Below are positions 10,337 through 18,780 of a stretch of DNA of 64,000 nucleotides, piece by piece. A program made the translations under genes and the position numbers. The DNA is taken from NCBI RefSeq assembly GCF_009707865.1, contig NZ_WMBA01000009.1:89608-153607 (forward strand), read 5' to 3'. The notes beneath the pieces are model-generated. The model saw nothing but the letters and a program-made list of their open reading frames with translations. It was not told the DNA's origin and ran no database searches. The DNA is from Amycolatopsis pithecellobii. Its GTDB lineage: Bacteria > Actinomycetota > Actinomycetes > Mycobacteriales > Pseudonocardiaceae. How positions within the stretch are numbered: position 1 is the stretch's first letter; each line of letters starts with the position of its first letter.

Positions 10337-10348
10337 GTAGTCGGTAGT

Positions 10349-10378
10349 ACCCGGGGCCGGTTTCCACCGGCCCCGGGT
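10349..10378 (+). terminator. Strong hairpin downstream of infB
   Basis: A perfect 12-bp stem (ACCCGGGGCCGG pairing with CCGGCCCCGGGT) encloses a TTTCCA loop, beginning 12 bases after the infB stop. No T-tract follows, so it may be an L-shaped actinobacterial terminator or a 3'-end stabiliser that partly uncouples infB from ylxP and rbfA. Confidence 0.6.
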
Positions 10379-10396
10379 CGTACCTTGGGGAAACCG

Positions 10397-10690
10397 TTGT
10401 TCGTTGGAGCGCTCGAATTCGACCTGCTGCTGGGCGATATCCGGTCGCTGAAGCAGAAACGCTCGGTCGTGCGGCCGCTGGTGGCCGAGCTGCGCAAGCG
10501 GTTCGAGGTGGCGGTCGCCGAGGCCGGGCACCTGGATCTGCACCGGCGCGCCCTGCTCGGCGTCGCCGTGGTCGCGGCCGACAGCGAGCATGTTCGTGAC
10601 GTGCTCGACGAGTGCGAGCGGTTCGTGGCGGGCAGGCCCGAGCTGGAGTTGCTGTCCACGCACCGGCGCCTGCTCGGGCCCGAAGACTAG
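10397..10690 (+). CDS. ylxP: DUF503 / YlxP-like protein
   Basis: The 97-residue protein begins [14 protein letters not shown] and continues with [20 protein letters not shown], the DUF503 hallmark. YlxP proteins sit between infB and rbfA and are linked to ribosome assembly. TTG at 10397 is preferred because GGGGAAA lies just upstream and the conserved region starts here; an in-frame TTG at 10385 is possible. The gene ends 14 bases before rbfA. Confidence 0.85.
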   Translation: MFVGALEFDLLLGDIRSLKQKRSVVRPLVAELRKRFEVAVAEAGHLDLHRRALLGVAVVAADSEHVRDVLDECERFVAGRPELELLSTHRRLLGPED

Positions 10691-10704
10691 AGAAAGAGGA
10701 GATG

Positions 10705-11157
10705 ATGGCCGATCCGGCGCGTGCGCGGAGGCTGTCCAAGCGGATCTCGCAGATCGTGGCCTCGGCCATCGAGCACGAGATCAAGGACCCGCGGCTGAAC
10801 AACGTCACGATCACCGACACCAGGGTGACCGCGGACCTGCACGACGCGACCGTGTACTACACGGTGCTGGGGGAGAACCTCGAGTCCACTCCGGACTTCG
10901 CGGGCGCGGCCGCGGCGCTGGAGTCGGCTCGCGGTGTGTTGCGCAGCAAGGTCGGCCAGGGCACCGGCGTGCGGTTCACCCCGACGCTGACGTTCGTCGC
11001 GGACAAGATTCCCGAGACGGCGCAACAGATCGAGGACCTGCTGGCCAAGGCACGCGAGGCGGACGCGGAAGTGGCGCGCCGGTCGGCGGGTGCCCGCCAC
11101 GCGGGGGACCCCGACCCCTATCGAGTTCCCCGCGAAGACGAAGACGACGAGGACTGA
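10705..11157 (+). CDS. rbfA: 30S ribosome-binding factor RbfA
   Basis: The 150-residue protein has the KH-like RbfA domain: [32 protein letters not shown] and [12 protein letters not shown]. It assists 16S rRNA 5'-end maturation and cold adaptation. AGGAG ends directly before two ATG codons (10702 and 10705); 10705 gives the better spacing. An acidic C-terminal tail (EDEDDED) is typical of actinobacteria. It is the last gene of the rimP operon and converges with the TRM11-like gene. Confidence 0.93.
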   Translation: MADPARARRLSKRISQIVASAIEHEIKDPRLNNVTITDTRVTADLHDATVYYTVLGENLESTPDFAGAAAALESARGVLRSKVGQGTGVRFTPTLTFVADKIPETAQQIEDLLAKAREADAEVARRSAGARHAGDPDPYRVPREDEDDED

Positions 11158-11166
11158 CGGTGTGAG

Positions 11167-12189
11167 TCAGGGCTTGCGGGCCACCATCAGGTCACGCAGG
11201 ATCGCCTGATCCACCCGGTGCGCGAAGTCGCCGAGTTCCCGTACTTCCAGCCCGGCCCGGGTGAGGATCTCGGCGACCTCTTCGCGTTTGGTGACGTGCG
11301 TGTTCCACGAGATGCCGAGCGCCCCGCCCGAGCGCAACGTGCGGACCCACGCCGGGACGGCCGCGCTGAGCAGCTCGCGCGGGCTGCGTTCCAGCTCGCC
11401 GGTGCGATGGCTGCCGTGCTGGACGCCGTACGGCGCGTCGGTGACGATCACGTCCACCGAACCGGCTTTGAGCAGCTTCGCGCCGGTGATGGTGTCGCAG
11501 TTGTAGTAGGTGATCCGCCGGATGTCGCCCGCTTTGTAGTCTTCCTTGGTCAGACCGAAACCGAGCTCGAGTCGCTGCCCCAGCTTCACCTTGTCCCGCC
11601 GCAGCTGCCCGGAGTCGGCGGTGTGCTTGATCCGCTTCGTGCGCAGCCAGGTCTTGATGAACTGCTCGTAGGCTTCGAAATCGCGCCTGTCGAGCTCGAT
11701 GCCGGTCGCGTCGAGCCCGTAGTTCATCGCCTGGTTGAGCGTGGTTCCCCTGCCGCACAACGGATCCAGCACGTGCACCGGTCCACTGAGGAATGTCCGT
11801 GGGTCCGAAGTGGACAGCAGGGTGACGTTCAGCAGCAGCTTCGTGAACAGCTCGTTGGTCTTGCCGGCGTACTTCTGGATCGTGAGCAGGTCCGAGCCGA
11901 ACTTGTCGAGCGGGGCGATTCCGGCCGGACGCAGCAGATCCCCGGTCAGCTCGAACAATGCGTAGAGCGCGGAGAGGTTCGACAGCAACGCGATGTCCTC
12001 TTCGGACAGTCGTTCGGTGGTGGAGAACGTCACGTAGCTGACGCCGCCGAGGCGTCGCTCGCTGATCTCGTGGAGCGCGGTGCTGAGCGCCTCACCGAAC
12101 ACGGCGAGTTCGGCGCGCAGGAGCGCGGCCGAGGAGTCGGCGTAGACCCGGTTGGCCGAGGGGTAGAGGAGGATCCCGTAGTCGAACAT
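11167..12189 (-). CDS. TRM11-like SAM-dependent RNA/DNA methyltransferase
   Basis: A 340-residue class I methyltransferase. The SAM-binding motif is DPLCGRGTTLNQAM in the middle of the protein, followed by the acidic GIELDRRDFEAY. The catalytic motif reads TDAPYG instead of the usual DPPY or NPPY of TRM11/N-methyltransferases. The N-terminal third (MFDYGILLYPSANRVYADS) may be a substrate-recognition domain. It converges with rbfA and diverges from the DHH gene with a 68-base shared promoter region. Target (tRNA guanosine N2 or otherwise) is unproven. Confidence 0.72.
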   Translation of the reverse strand: MFDYGILLYPSANRVYADSSAALLRAELAVFGEALSTALHEISERRLGGVSYVTFSTTERLSEEDIALLSNLSALYALFELTGDLLRPAGIAPLDKFGSDLLTIQKYAGKTNELFTKLLLNVTLLSTSDPRTFLSGPVHVLDPLCGRGTTLNQAMNYGLDATGIELDRRDFEAYEQFIKTWLRTKRIKHTADSGQLRRDKVKLGQRLELGFGLTKEDYKAGDIRRITYYNCDTITGAKLLKAGSVDVIVTDAPYGVQHGSHRTGELERSPRELLSAAVPAWVRTLRSGGALGISWNTHVTKREEVAEILTRAGLEVRELGDFAHRVDQAILRDLMVARKP

Positions 12190-12245
12190 CGCAGAGGAGA
12201 ATATCGGGCCCCGCGGTGCGGGCAGCGGTGGGAGACCGGTGGGGG

Positions 12246-12251
12246 TAGCTT
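12246..12251 (+). promoter_or_regulatory. -10 hexamer for a leaderless message (DHH phosphoesterase)
   Basis: TAGCTT is followed by 6 bases and then the ATG. No Shine-Dalgarno sequence is present, so transcription probably starts at the start codon. Confidence 0.5.
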
Positions 12252-12257
12252 GCCGTC

Positions 12258-13235
12258 ATGCGCTCTTCGCCGCTCGACCTTCTGCGCGCCGCCACCGACG
12301 TCACCTTGCTCGCCCACGTCCGCCCCGATGCCGATGCGCTCGGCAGTGCACTGGCGCTCGGCCGTGCCCTGCATCAGCGTGGCGCCAAGGTGCGGGTGTC
12401 GTTCGCCATGCCCGCCGAGGTCCCGGAAAGCCTGCGTGGGCTGGACGCGGGCAGTCTCGTGGTGCCGGCCGCGGAAGTCCCTGTGTCGGGCCCGCTGCTG
12501 ATCTGCTGTGACACGCCCGTGCCGCAACGACTCGGTTCGCTCGCCGACCGGGTCGAGGCGACGAAATCCGCCGGCGGGGCGGTGCTGGTGGTCGATCACC
12601 ATGCGTCGAACACCCGCTACGGCACGCATCATGTCGTCGACGAGACCGCCGAGGCGACCGCCGTGCTGGTGCTGGACCTGCTCGACGAGCTCGGGGCGCC
12701 GCTCGACGAACCGATCGCGCGGTGTCTCTACGCGGGGCTGATGACGGACACGAGTGGTTTCCGCCGTGCGAAGCCCTCGACGCACCGGGCTGCCGCGCGT
12801 CTGCTCGAGGCGGGCGTGGACCCCGAGCGGCTCGCCCGGGAGATCGTCGACGATCACCCGTTCGCATGGCTGCCGATGCTGGCGAAGGCGCTGGACACCG
12901 CCCGGCTGGACCCGGCCGCGGCGCAGGGATACGGGCTGGCGTATGCGTTCGTGACCCTGGATGCGGCGGCGGACGTGCGGCTGGAAGAGGTCGAAGCGGT
13001 CGTCGACGTGGTCCGGTCGGTCCGGGACGCCGAGGTCGCGGCGGTGTTCAAGCAGCAGGGCCCGCGAGAGTGGACGGTGTCGCTGCGCGCGATCGGAAAG
13101 ATCGACGTCTCCGCCGCGGCACGCACCCTCGGCGGCGGCGGCCACCGCCTGGCCGCAGGCTGCACCGTCCACGGCACGGACGCCGAGGTACTCGCCGCGG
13201 TGCGCAACGCACTAGCAGCCGCCCCGCTGCTGTAA
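12258..13235 (+). CDS. DHH-family phosphoesterase (NrnA-like nanoRNase / pAp phosphatase)
   Basis: The 325-residue protein has the DHH motifs AHVRPDADALGS (His20, Asp24, Asp26), VVDHHASN (Asp113-His115) and GLMTDTSGF, and a C-terminal DHHA1 domain with GGGGHRLAAG. NrnA-type enzymes degrade 2-5 nt RNAs or cyclic dinucleotide products and dephosphorylate pAp. In M. tuberculosis the homologue also follows rbfA. No Shine-Dalgarno sequence is seen. An inverted repeat array follows the gene. Confidence 0.88.
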   Translation: MRSSPLDLLRAATDVTLLAHVRPDADALGSALALGRALHQRGAKVRVSFAMPAEVPESLRGLDAGSLVVPAAEVPVSGPLLICCDTPVPQRLGSLADRVEATKSAGGAVLVVDHHASNTRYGTHHVVDETAEATAVLVLDLLDELGAPLDEPIARCLYAGLMTDTSGFRRAKPSTHRAAARLLEAGVDPERLAREIVDDHPFAWLPMLAKALDTARLDPAAAQGYGLAYAFVTLDAAADVRLEEVEAVVDVVRSVRDAEVAAVFKQQGPREWTVSLRAIGKIDVSAAARTLGGGGHRLAAGCTVHGTDAEVLAAVRNALAAAPLL

Positions 13236-13280
13236 CCAGCGCCGGGCACACAGCGCTTACCCCGGTGTGCTGCCCTTGCG

Positions 13281-13494
13281 CGAGTTGCACGTTGCGTGCG
13301 CGCGAGTCGCACGTTGTATGCGCGCGAGTTGCACGTTGTATGCGCGCGAGTTGCACGTTGTATGCGCGCGAGTTGCACGTTGCGTGCGGCCGAGTTGTGC
13401 GTTCCGTGCGACGGGAACGCGCAACTCGCGTGGCAGGAACGTACAACTCGCGCATCCGGAACGCGCAACTCGCGCTACCGGAACGCGCAACTCG
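13281..13494. repeat. 22-bp-period palindromic repeat array (6 direct + 4 inverted units)
   Basis: The core CGAGTT occurs at 13281, 13303, 13325, 13347, 13369 and 13391 (the second unit has CGAGTC), always 22 bp apart. Its complement AACTCG occurs at 13423, 13445, 13467 and 13489, again 22 bp apart. Forward units read about CGAGTTGCACGTTGTATGCG; inverted units are GGAACGCGCAACTCGCG. The orientation flips about a centre near 13409.5. There are no variable spacers. The whole array fills the gap between the DHH and MATE genes. Confidence 0.9.
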
Positions 13495-13512
13495 CGGTGG
13501 GGGCGTGGCGGT

Positions 13513-13518
13513 TAACCT
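13513..13518 (+). promoter_or_regulatory. -10 hexamer for a leaderless message (MATE gene)
   Basis: TAACCT lies 6 bases before the GTG at 13525, just downstream of the repeat array, with no Shine-Dalgarno sequence. Confidence 0.5.
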
Positions 13519-13524
13519 GCTCTG

Positions 13525-14835
13525 GTGCAGATGATCGCCGAGCGGGCGCCGGCCAAGAAGGTTTTCGCGCTCGCGATTCCCGCGCTCGGGGTGTTGTGCG
13601 CCGAACCGCTGTACGTACTCGTGGACACCGCCGTCGTCGGGCACCTGGGAGCGCTGCCGCTCGCGGGGCTGGCGCTCGGCGGGGTCATCCTGTCGCAGAT
13701 CTCCACCCAGCTGACCTTCCTGTCCTACGGCACCACCTCGCGCACCGCCCGGCTACACGGCGCGGGCCGCCGCGAGGAGGCCGTCAGCGAAGGTGTGCAG
13801 GCCACCTGGCTCGCCATCGCCGTCGGACTCGTGCTGGTGCTCGCCGGGCAACTGCTGGCCGCGCCGATCGCGAAGGCGCTTTCGGGCAGCGACGACATCG
13901 CCGCCGCATCGGTGTCCTGGTTGCGGATCGCGCTCTGCGGGGCGCCGCTGATCCTGGTCACGATGGCCGGCAACGGCTGGATGCGCGGCGTGCAGGACGC
14001 CGCCCGCCCGCTGCGCTACGTGTTGCTGGGCAACGGGATTTCCGCCGTCCTGTGCCCGGTGCTGGTGTACGCGGCCGGCTGGGGGCTCGAAGGGTCCGCG
14101 GCGGCGAACGTCGTCGCGCAGGTGATCTCGGCCAGCCTGTTCCTGCGGGCACTGGCCGCCGAGCGGGTACCGCTGCGGCCGCGCCCCGCGGTGATGCGCG
14201 CGCAACTGAGCCTCGGACGAGACCTCGTGCTGCGGTCACTGGCATTCCAGGCCTGCTTCATCTCGGCCGCCGCGGTCGCCGCCCGCACCTCGACCGCGGC
14301 GGTCGGCGCGCACCAGATCGTGTTGCAGCTGTGGACTTTCCTGTCGCTGGTGCTGGACTCGGTCGCGATCGCGGCGCAGTCACTGGTCGGCGCCGCACTG
14401 GGCGGCGGCCGCCGGCACCAGGCGAAGGGGGTGGCCGCACAGATCACCGGTTACGGTCTGATCTTCGGCTGCGTATTGTGTGCCGTGTTCGCCGTCGTGT
14501 CACAGGTTTTGCCGCACGCCTTCACATCAGATCCCGGTGTACTGCGGGAAATCCCGAATGCTTGGTGGTTTTTCGTTGCGCTGCAACCGATCGCGGGCGT
14601 GGTGTTCGCGCTCGACGGGGTCCTGCTCGGCGCCGGTGACGCCGCGTTCCTGCGCACCGCGACGCTCGTCAGTGCCGCGATCGGGTTCCTGCCGCTGATC
14701 TGGATTTCGCTCGCGTTCGGCTGGGGGCTCGCCGGGATCTGGACCGGGCTGTCGGCGTTCATGGTGCTGCGGCTGGCGGCCGTGCTCGCGCGATGGCGTT
14801 CGGGCCATTGGGCTGTCGTCGGCGCGGTGCGCTGA
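13525..14835 (+). CDS. MATE-family efflux transporter (DinF-like)
   Basis: The 436-residue protein has about 12 transmembrane segments in two homologous halves. Signatures include FALAIPALGVLCAEPLYVLVDTAVVGHLG at the N terminus and a matching repeat around ALQPIAGVVFALDGVLLGAGD. DinF-type MATE pumps export toxic organic cations using Na+ or H+. M. tuberculosis has a dinF-like gene in the same position after the DHH gene. Substrate unknown. An alternative ATG lies 6 bases in. Confidence 0.87.
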   Translation: MQMIAERAPAKKVFALAIPALGVLCAEPLYVLVDTAVVGHLGALPLAGLALGGVILSQISTQLTFLSYGTTSRTARLHGAGRREEAVSEGVQATWLAIAVGLVLVLAGQLLAAPIAKALSGSDDIAAASVSWLRIALCGAPLILVTMAGNGWMRGVQDAARPLRYVLLGNGISAVLCPVLVYAAGWGLEGSAAANVVAQVISASLFLRALAAERVPLRPRPAVMRAQLSLGRDLVLRSLAFQACFISAAAVAARTSTAAVGAHQIVLQLWTFLSLVLDSVAIAAQSLVGAALGGGRRHQAKGVAAQITGYGLIFGCVLCAVFAVVSQVLPHAFTSDPGVLREIPNAWWFFVALQPIAGVVFALDGVLLGAGDAAFLRTATLVSAAIGFLPLIWISLAFGWGLAGIWTGLSAFMVLRLAAVLARWRSGHWAVVGAVR

Positions 14836-14952
14836 AAGTGCAGTGCGCCAAGTCATTCGGGCCGTCCCTCACCCGGAAACCCTGCCGGCGCCGGTAAATT
14901 CTCCGTGGCGCAGGCGATCACAGCCCCGTACCCGACTCCGCTGGGAGGCCCG

Positions 14953-16287
14953 ATGGTGGCGTCCACGCAGGCACCCGTGACCGGCAAGGCAAGCCGCCGG
15001 TCGTGGCTGGTCTGGTTCGTCGCGGCGCTCGTCTACCTCCTCGCCGTGTTCCACCGCACCTCGTTCGGGGTCGCGGGACTCGAGGCCGCGGACCGGTTCG
15101 GTGTCGGCGCCGCCGCACTCAGCGCATTCACCGTCCTGCAGGTCGGCGTCTACGCGGTCATGCAAATCCCCACCGGCGTGCTGGTGGACCGCTACGGCCC
15201 CCGCCGGATCCTCATCGCGGCGCTGTTGTGCCTGGCGCTGGGCCAGGTACTCACGGCGTTCGCGACCTCCTACGGTCTTGCCCTGCTCGGCCGGGGCGTG
15301 CTCGGGTTCGGGGACGCGATCACGTTCGTCAGTGTGCTGCGCCTCAGTGCGGCCCACTTTCCAGGCCGCCAGTACACCGTCGTCATGTCGCTCACGTCCG
15401 CCATCGGGTTCGTCGGCAACCTGGCCGCGACCGTACCGCTCACCCTGCTGCTCGACGGTCCCGGCTGGCTGCCGACGTTCCTGGTGGCCGGCCTCGTGAC
15501 CGCGCTGTACTCGGCCGTAGTCGCGGCACGCGTCAGGGACACCCCGGCCGGGCACCCCGCCACACCGGTGCCGGTGGACCGGCGCGAGCTGCTGCGGCAG
15601 ATCCGCTCCGCGTGGCGCGTGCCCGGCACCCGGCTCGGGTTCTGGGTGCATTTCTCGACGGGTTTCGCGCCGACCGTGCTCACCCTGCTGTGGGGCGTGC
15701 CGTTTCTCGTGCGAGGAGAGGGGATCGCACCGGCGACGGCGAGCGCGCTGCTGACGGTGTTCGTGTTCGGTGCGATGTTCGTCGGCCCGGTGGTCGGTGG
15801 CCTCGTCGCGGCGCGGCCGGGGCTGCGGATGCCGTTGGTGGCCGCGTATCTCGGCGGCGCGACGGCCGTTTGGTCGCTGCTGCTGAGCCTGCCCGGCCCG
15901 CTGCCCGTCGCGATCCTGTTGCCCTGCTTCGCTTTCCTGGCGCTCGGCGTGCCGGCCTCGACGATCGCGTTCGCCCTCGCGCGCGACTACAACCCGCTGC
16001 ACCGGGTCGGCACCGCGACGGGTCTGGTGAACGTCGGCGGGTTCAGTGCGACGACTGTCGCCGCGCTGCTGGTGGGGGTGCTGTTGCAGTACACCGGCAG
16101 TTTCCGGATCGCGCTGCTGGCCGTGGTCGCGGTGCTGGTCTACGGCACGTTCCGGCTGCTGGTGTGGTGGCGCCGGGCCCGGGCCGAGCTGTTCGCGGCG
16201 CAGGCACGCGGGGAACAGGTGCCGGTGCAGGTGCGCCGCCATGCGTGGGACACCCCCGCAGGGCGCCCGGCCTCGGCCGCCGCCTGA
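14953..16287 (+). CDS. Major facilitator superfamily transporter
   Basis: A 444-residue protein with 12 predicted membrane segments. The MFS motif A-like loop GVLVDRYGPRRILI lies between helices 2 and 3. A long central loop (RVRDTPAGHPATPVPVDRRE) separates the halves. The protein resembles nitrate/oxalate or sugar-phosphate type permeases, but no substrate-specific motif is recognised. ATG at 14953 has GGGAGG 4 bases upstream; a GTG at 14905 is open but lacks a ribosome site. Confidence 0.85.
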   Translation: MVASTQAPVTGKASRRSWLVWFVAALVYLLAVFHRTSFGVAGLEAADRFGVGAAALSAFTVLQVGVYAVMQIPTGVLVDRYGPRRILIAALLCLALGQVLTAFATSYGLALLGRGVLGFGDAITFVSVLRLSAAHFPGRQYTVVMSLTSAIGFVGNLAATVPLTLLLDGPGWLPTFLVAGLVTALYSAVVAARVRDTPAGHPATPVPVDRRELLRQIRSAWRVPGTRLGFWVHFSTGFAPTVLTLLWGVPFLVRGEGIAPATASALLTVFVFGAMFVGPVVGGLVAARPGLRMPLVAAYLGGATAVWSLLLSLPGPLPVAILLPCFAFLALGVPASTIAFALARDYNPLHRVGTATGLVNVGGFSATTVAALLVGVLLQYTGSFRIALLAVVAVLVYGTFRLLVWWRRARAELFAAQARGEQVPVQVRRHAWDTPAGRPASAAA

Positions 16288-16297
16288 AGCACCCCGA

Positions 16298-16303
16298 TAA
16301 AGT
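16298..16303 (+). promoter_or_regulatory. Candidate -10 for truB
   Basis: TAAAGT stands 8 bases ahead of the truB GTG; no Shine-Dalgarno sequence lies between them. Confidence 0.4.
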
Positions 16304-16311
16304 GTGCGGTC

Positions 16312-17214
16312 GTGCCCCCGAAGACCCCACCCCCGCCGCCTGGTCTGCTCGTCGTCGACAAGCCGCCGGGGATGACCTCGCATGACGTCGTCGCCAGGGT
16401 GCGGCGGATCATGGGCACGCGCAAGGTCGGCCACGCCGGCACGCTCGACCCGATGGCGACCGGGGTGCTGGTGCTGGGCATCGAGCGGGCGACGAAGCTG
16501 CTCGGTCATCTGGCGCTGGACCGCAAGACGTATCTGGCCACGCTGTCCGTCGGGGTCTCGACCACCACCGACGACGCGGAAGGCGAGCAACTGTCCACTG
16601 TGGACATCGATGCGCTCGCGGCGATCACCGACGAGCGCATCGCCGCCGGGATTGCCGCGCTCACCGGCGAAATCGAGCAGGTGCCCAGCGCGGTGAGTGC
16701 GGTCAAGGTCGCGGGCAAGCGCGCCTACGCCCGGGTGCGTGCGGGGGAGGACGTGGCGCTGTCGCCACGCAAGGTGACCGTGTACCGCTTCGATCTGCTG
16801 GCCACCCGCCGCGAGGCGGACCGCATCGAGCTCGACGCGGTGGTCGAATGCTCGTCGGGCACCTATGTCCGCGCGCTCGCCAGGGATCTTGGCGCCGCGC
16901 TCGGTGCCGGCGGGCACCTCGCGGCACTGCGGCGGACCACGGTCGGCCCGTTCACCCTCGCCACCGCCAGGACGCTCGAACAACTCGAAGCGAAACCCGA
17001 GCTGTCCCACGACCTGAGCGCCGCCGTCGCCGCGGCCTTCCCGCGCTACGACGTCGACGCCGCCACCGCCCGTGCCGTCCAATATGGACAGCAGGTCCGG
17101 GCGTCCGGTCTGGACGGCACCTACGGGGTCTTCGGTCCCGACGGACAAGCGGTGGCGCTCGCTGTCGACGCCGGTGGTGTGGCCCGCTCGGTGGTGGTCC
17201 TCGACCCCGCCTAG
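16312..17214 (+). CDS. truB: tRNA pseudouridine(55) synthase
   Basis: The 300-residue enzyme converts U55 to pseudouridine in the tRNA T-loop. It has the N-terminal GLLVVDKPPGMTSHD and the catalytic GHAGTLDPMATGVL with Asp46, followed by the RKTYLATLSVG strand. SAVKVAGKRAYARVRAGE and SSGTYVRALARDLG are also conserved. The C-terminal PUA-like region has GQAVALAV. It lies immediately before ribF, whose probable -10 box overlaps its stop codon. Confidence 0.95.
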   Translation: MPPKTPPPPPGLLVVDKPPGMTSHDVVARVRRIMGTRKVGHAGTLDPMATGVLVLGIERATKLLGHLALDRKTYLATLSVGVSTTTDDAEGEQLSTVDIDALAAITDERIAAGIAALTGEIEQVPSAVSAVKVAGKRAYARVRAGEDVALSPRKVTVYRFDLLATRREADRIELDAVVECSSGTYVRALARDLGAALGAGGHLAALRRTTVGPFTLATARTLEQLEAKPELSHDLSAAVAAAFPRYDVDAATARAVQYGQQVRASGLDGTYGVFGPDGQAVALAVDAGGVARSVVVLDPA

Positions 17215-17217
17215 AGT
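17212..17217 (+). promoter_or_regulatory. -10 hexamer overlapping the truB stop (leaderless ribF)
   Basis: TAGAGT lies exactly 6 bases before the ribF GTG, and its first three bases are the truB TAG stop. No Shine-Dalgarno sequence and no FMN riboswitch are present. Confidence 0.5.
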
Positions 17218-17223
17218 GGCGCC

Positions 17224-18180
17224 GTGCAGAGGTACCGAGGCTTGGCGGATCTGCCCGGTGGCTGGGGCCGGTGCGTGGTCACGATCGGCGTGTTCGACGG
17301 GGTGCATCGCGGGCATCAGGCGCTCATCGGCAAGACGGTCGAGATCGCCAAGACCCGTAACCTGCCCAGTGTCGTGCTCACCTTCGACCCGCACCCGTCC
17401 GAGGTGATCCGTCCCGGCAGCCATCCGGCGCAGCTGACCACCTTGCGGCGCAAGGCCGAACTGGTCGAGCAGCTGGGGATCGACGTGTTCACGGTGCTGC
17501 CGTTCACCGCCGAGCTGATGCGGCTGCCCGCCGAGGAGTTCGTACACGAGCTCCTGGTCGACCAGCTGCACGTGGCCGCCGTCGTGGTCGGGGACAACTT
17601 CACGTTCGGCGCCGGGGCCGTGGGCACCGTGCCGCTGCTGCGCGAGCTCGGCAAGCGGTTCGGGTTCGCCGCCTTCGGCACCGATCTGCAGGGTGAGCGT
17701 GACGACGACACCGAGATCACCTTCTCCTCCACCTACGTTCGCTCGTGCATCGACGCCGGTGACGTGGCGGCCGCCGCCGAGGCGCTCGGGCGCCCGCACC
17801 GGCTGGAGGGCATCGTCGTCCGCGGGGCCGGGCGCGGCCACGACCTCGGTTATCCCACCGCGAACCTGTCCACTCCGCGGTTCGCCGCCGTGCCTGCCGA
17901 CGGGGTCTACGCGTGCCGGCTGGTCCGGGCGGCCGAGCCGCACCGGCGACTTGCCGCCGCGGTCTCGGTCGGCACCAACCCGACGTTCTCCGGCCGCGAG
18001 CGCACGGTCGAGGCGTTCGTGCTCGACGTCGACGAGGACTTCTACGGCCAGCATGTGGGCCTGGACTTCGTCGGCCGCCTCCGCGACCAGATTCGCTTCG
18101 CCACCCCACCCGACCTGGCGGAGCAGATCGCCGACGACGTCATCCGTACGAGGGAAATTCTCGGTCTGCACCCGGAGTGA
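17224..18180 (+). CDS. ribF: Bifunctional riboflavin kinase / FAD synthetase
   Basis: The 318-residue protein makes FMN and FAD from riboflavin. The N-terminal adenylyltransferase has GVFDGVHRGH (residues 22-31) and LTFDPHPSEV. The C-terminal flavokinase has GRGHDLGYPTANL and SVGTNPTF, and VEAFVLDVDEDFYG. The start is GTG. A hairpin overlaps its stop codon. It sits between truB and an HTH regulator, as in related actinobacteria. Confidence 0.95.
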   Translation: MQRYRGLADLPGGWGRCVVTIGVFDGVHRGHQALIGKTVEIAKTRNLPSVVLTFDPHPSEVIRPGSHPAQLTTLRRKAELVEQLGIDVFTVLPFTAELMRLPAEEFVHELLVDQLHVAAVVVGDNFTFGAGAVGTVPLLRELGKRFGFAAFGTDLQGERDDDTEITFSSTYVRSCIDAGDVAAAAEALGRPHRLEGIVVRGAGRGHDLGYPTANLSTPRFAAVPADGVYACRLVRAAEPHRRLAAAVSVGTNPTFSGRERTVEAFVLDVDEDFYGQHVGLDFVGRLRDQIRFATPPDLAEQIADDVIRTREILGLHPE

Positions 18181-18199
18181 GTGCTTTTGCGAAGCACTC
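18179..18199 (+). terminator. Hairpin overlapping the ribF stop
   Basis: GAGTGCTT pairs with AAGCACTC around a TTGCG loop. The left arm begins inside the TGA stop codon. It probably terminates or stabilises the ribF message. Confidence 0.5.
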
Positions 18200-18297
18200 G
18201 GTGAAAATGCACTGCCGGATCGGGCACTTTTGGCAAGATGCGGGGGACACCGGGGGCCACCGGGTGTGCGAGGGGAGTAAAGGGGAGAGCAGCCAGC

Positions 18298-18777
18298 GTG
18301 GAGGACCACAAAATCGTCCAGCGCAATATCGCATTGCAGCGGCAGTGGTATGGGGAGCCACTGGGGGACAGAGTGCGCCGGCTCGTGGTCGCCTTCGATG
18401 TCTCGCAGGCGTACCTGGCCGAGGTGCTGGGGATCAGCGCGCCGATGCTCAGCCAGGTGATGAGCGGCAGACGGGCGAAGATCGGCAATCCGGTCGTGCT
18501 GGCCAAGATGATCATGCTCGAGCGCAAATGCCTGATCCCCGACGTCGCGGCGGGCCGCAAGGAAGCCCTGCTCGCCGCGCTCGAGGACGTCAAGGCCGCG
18601 CGGCCGACGGTCGGCCGTGACAACATCCCGGTCGCGGCGGTCACCGACGACCGGCTGGCGCTGGCCGCGTTACGGGAGGTCGCCGAAGACGAGGACCTGA
18701 CCGAGGCCGCCAAGCGACTCGACGAGGACTTCCCGGCGATCGCGGATCTGCTGCGCCGGGCAGGCCAGCAGGGCTGA
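18298..18777 (+). CDS. Helix-turn-helix (XRE-like) regulator
   Basis: The 159-residue protein has an HTH core around FDVSQAYLAEVLGISAPMLSQVMSGRRAKIG (about residues 37-67). A helical C terminus (LREVAEDEDLTEAAKRLDEDFP) follows. GTG at 18298 has GGGGAG about 11 bases upstream. It stands between ribF and a 2'-5' RNA ligase homologue, three bases from the latter, and they are probably cotranscribed. Target genes are unknown. Confidence 0.75.
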   Translation: MEDHKIVQRNIALQRQWYGEPLGDRVRRLVVAFDVSQAYLAEVLGISAPMLSQVMSGRRAKIGNPVVLAKMIMLERKCLIPDVAAGRKEALLAALEDVKAARPTVGRDNIPVAAVTDDRLALAALREVAEDEDLTEAAKRLDEDFPAIADLLRRAGQQG

Positions 18778-18780
18778 CCC

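Noticed and set aside
13281..13494. CRISPR array
   Set aside because: Unit length is 22 bp with no variable spacers, orientation flips in the middle, and no cas genes are present.
13296..14639. Plus-strand 447-codon frame through the repeat array
   Set aside because: The first part is a translation of the repeats and the rest is an off-frame shadow of the MATE gene.
17215..17223. FMN riboswitch before ribF
   Set aside because: Only 9 bases separate truB and ribF, and the conserved RFN element is not present.
14869..18309. Minus-strand open frame of 1146 codons
   Set aside because: It is antisense to the MFS, truB and ribF genes, with low-complexity Arg/His/Gln-rich translation and no recognisable domains; a shadow of GC-rich codon bias.
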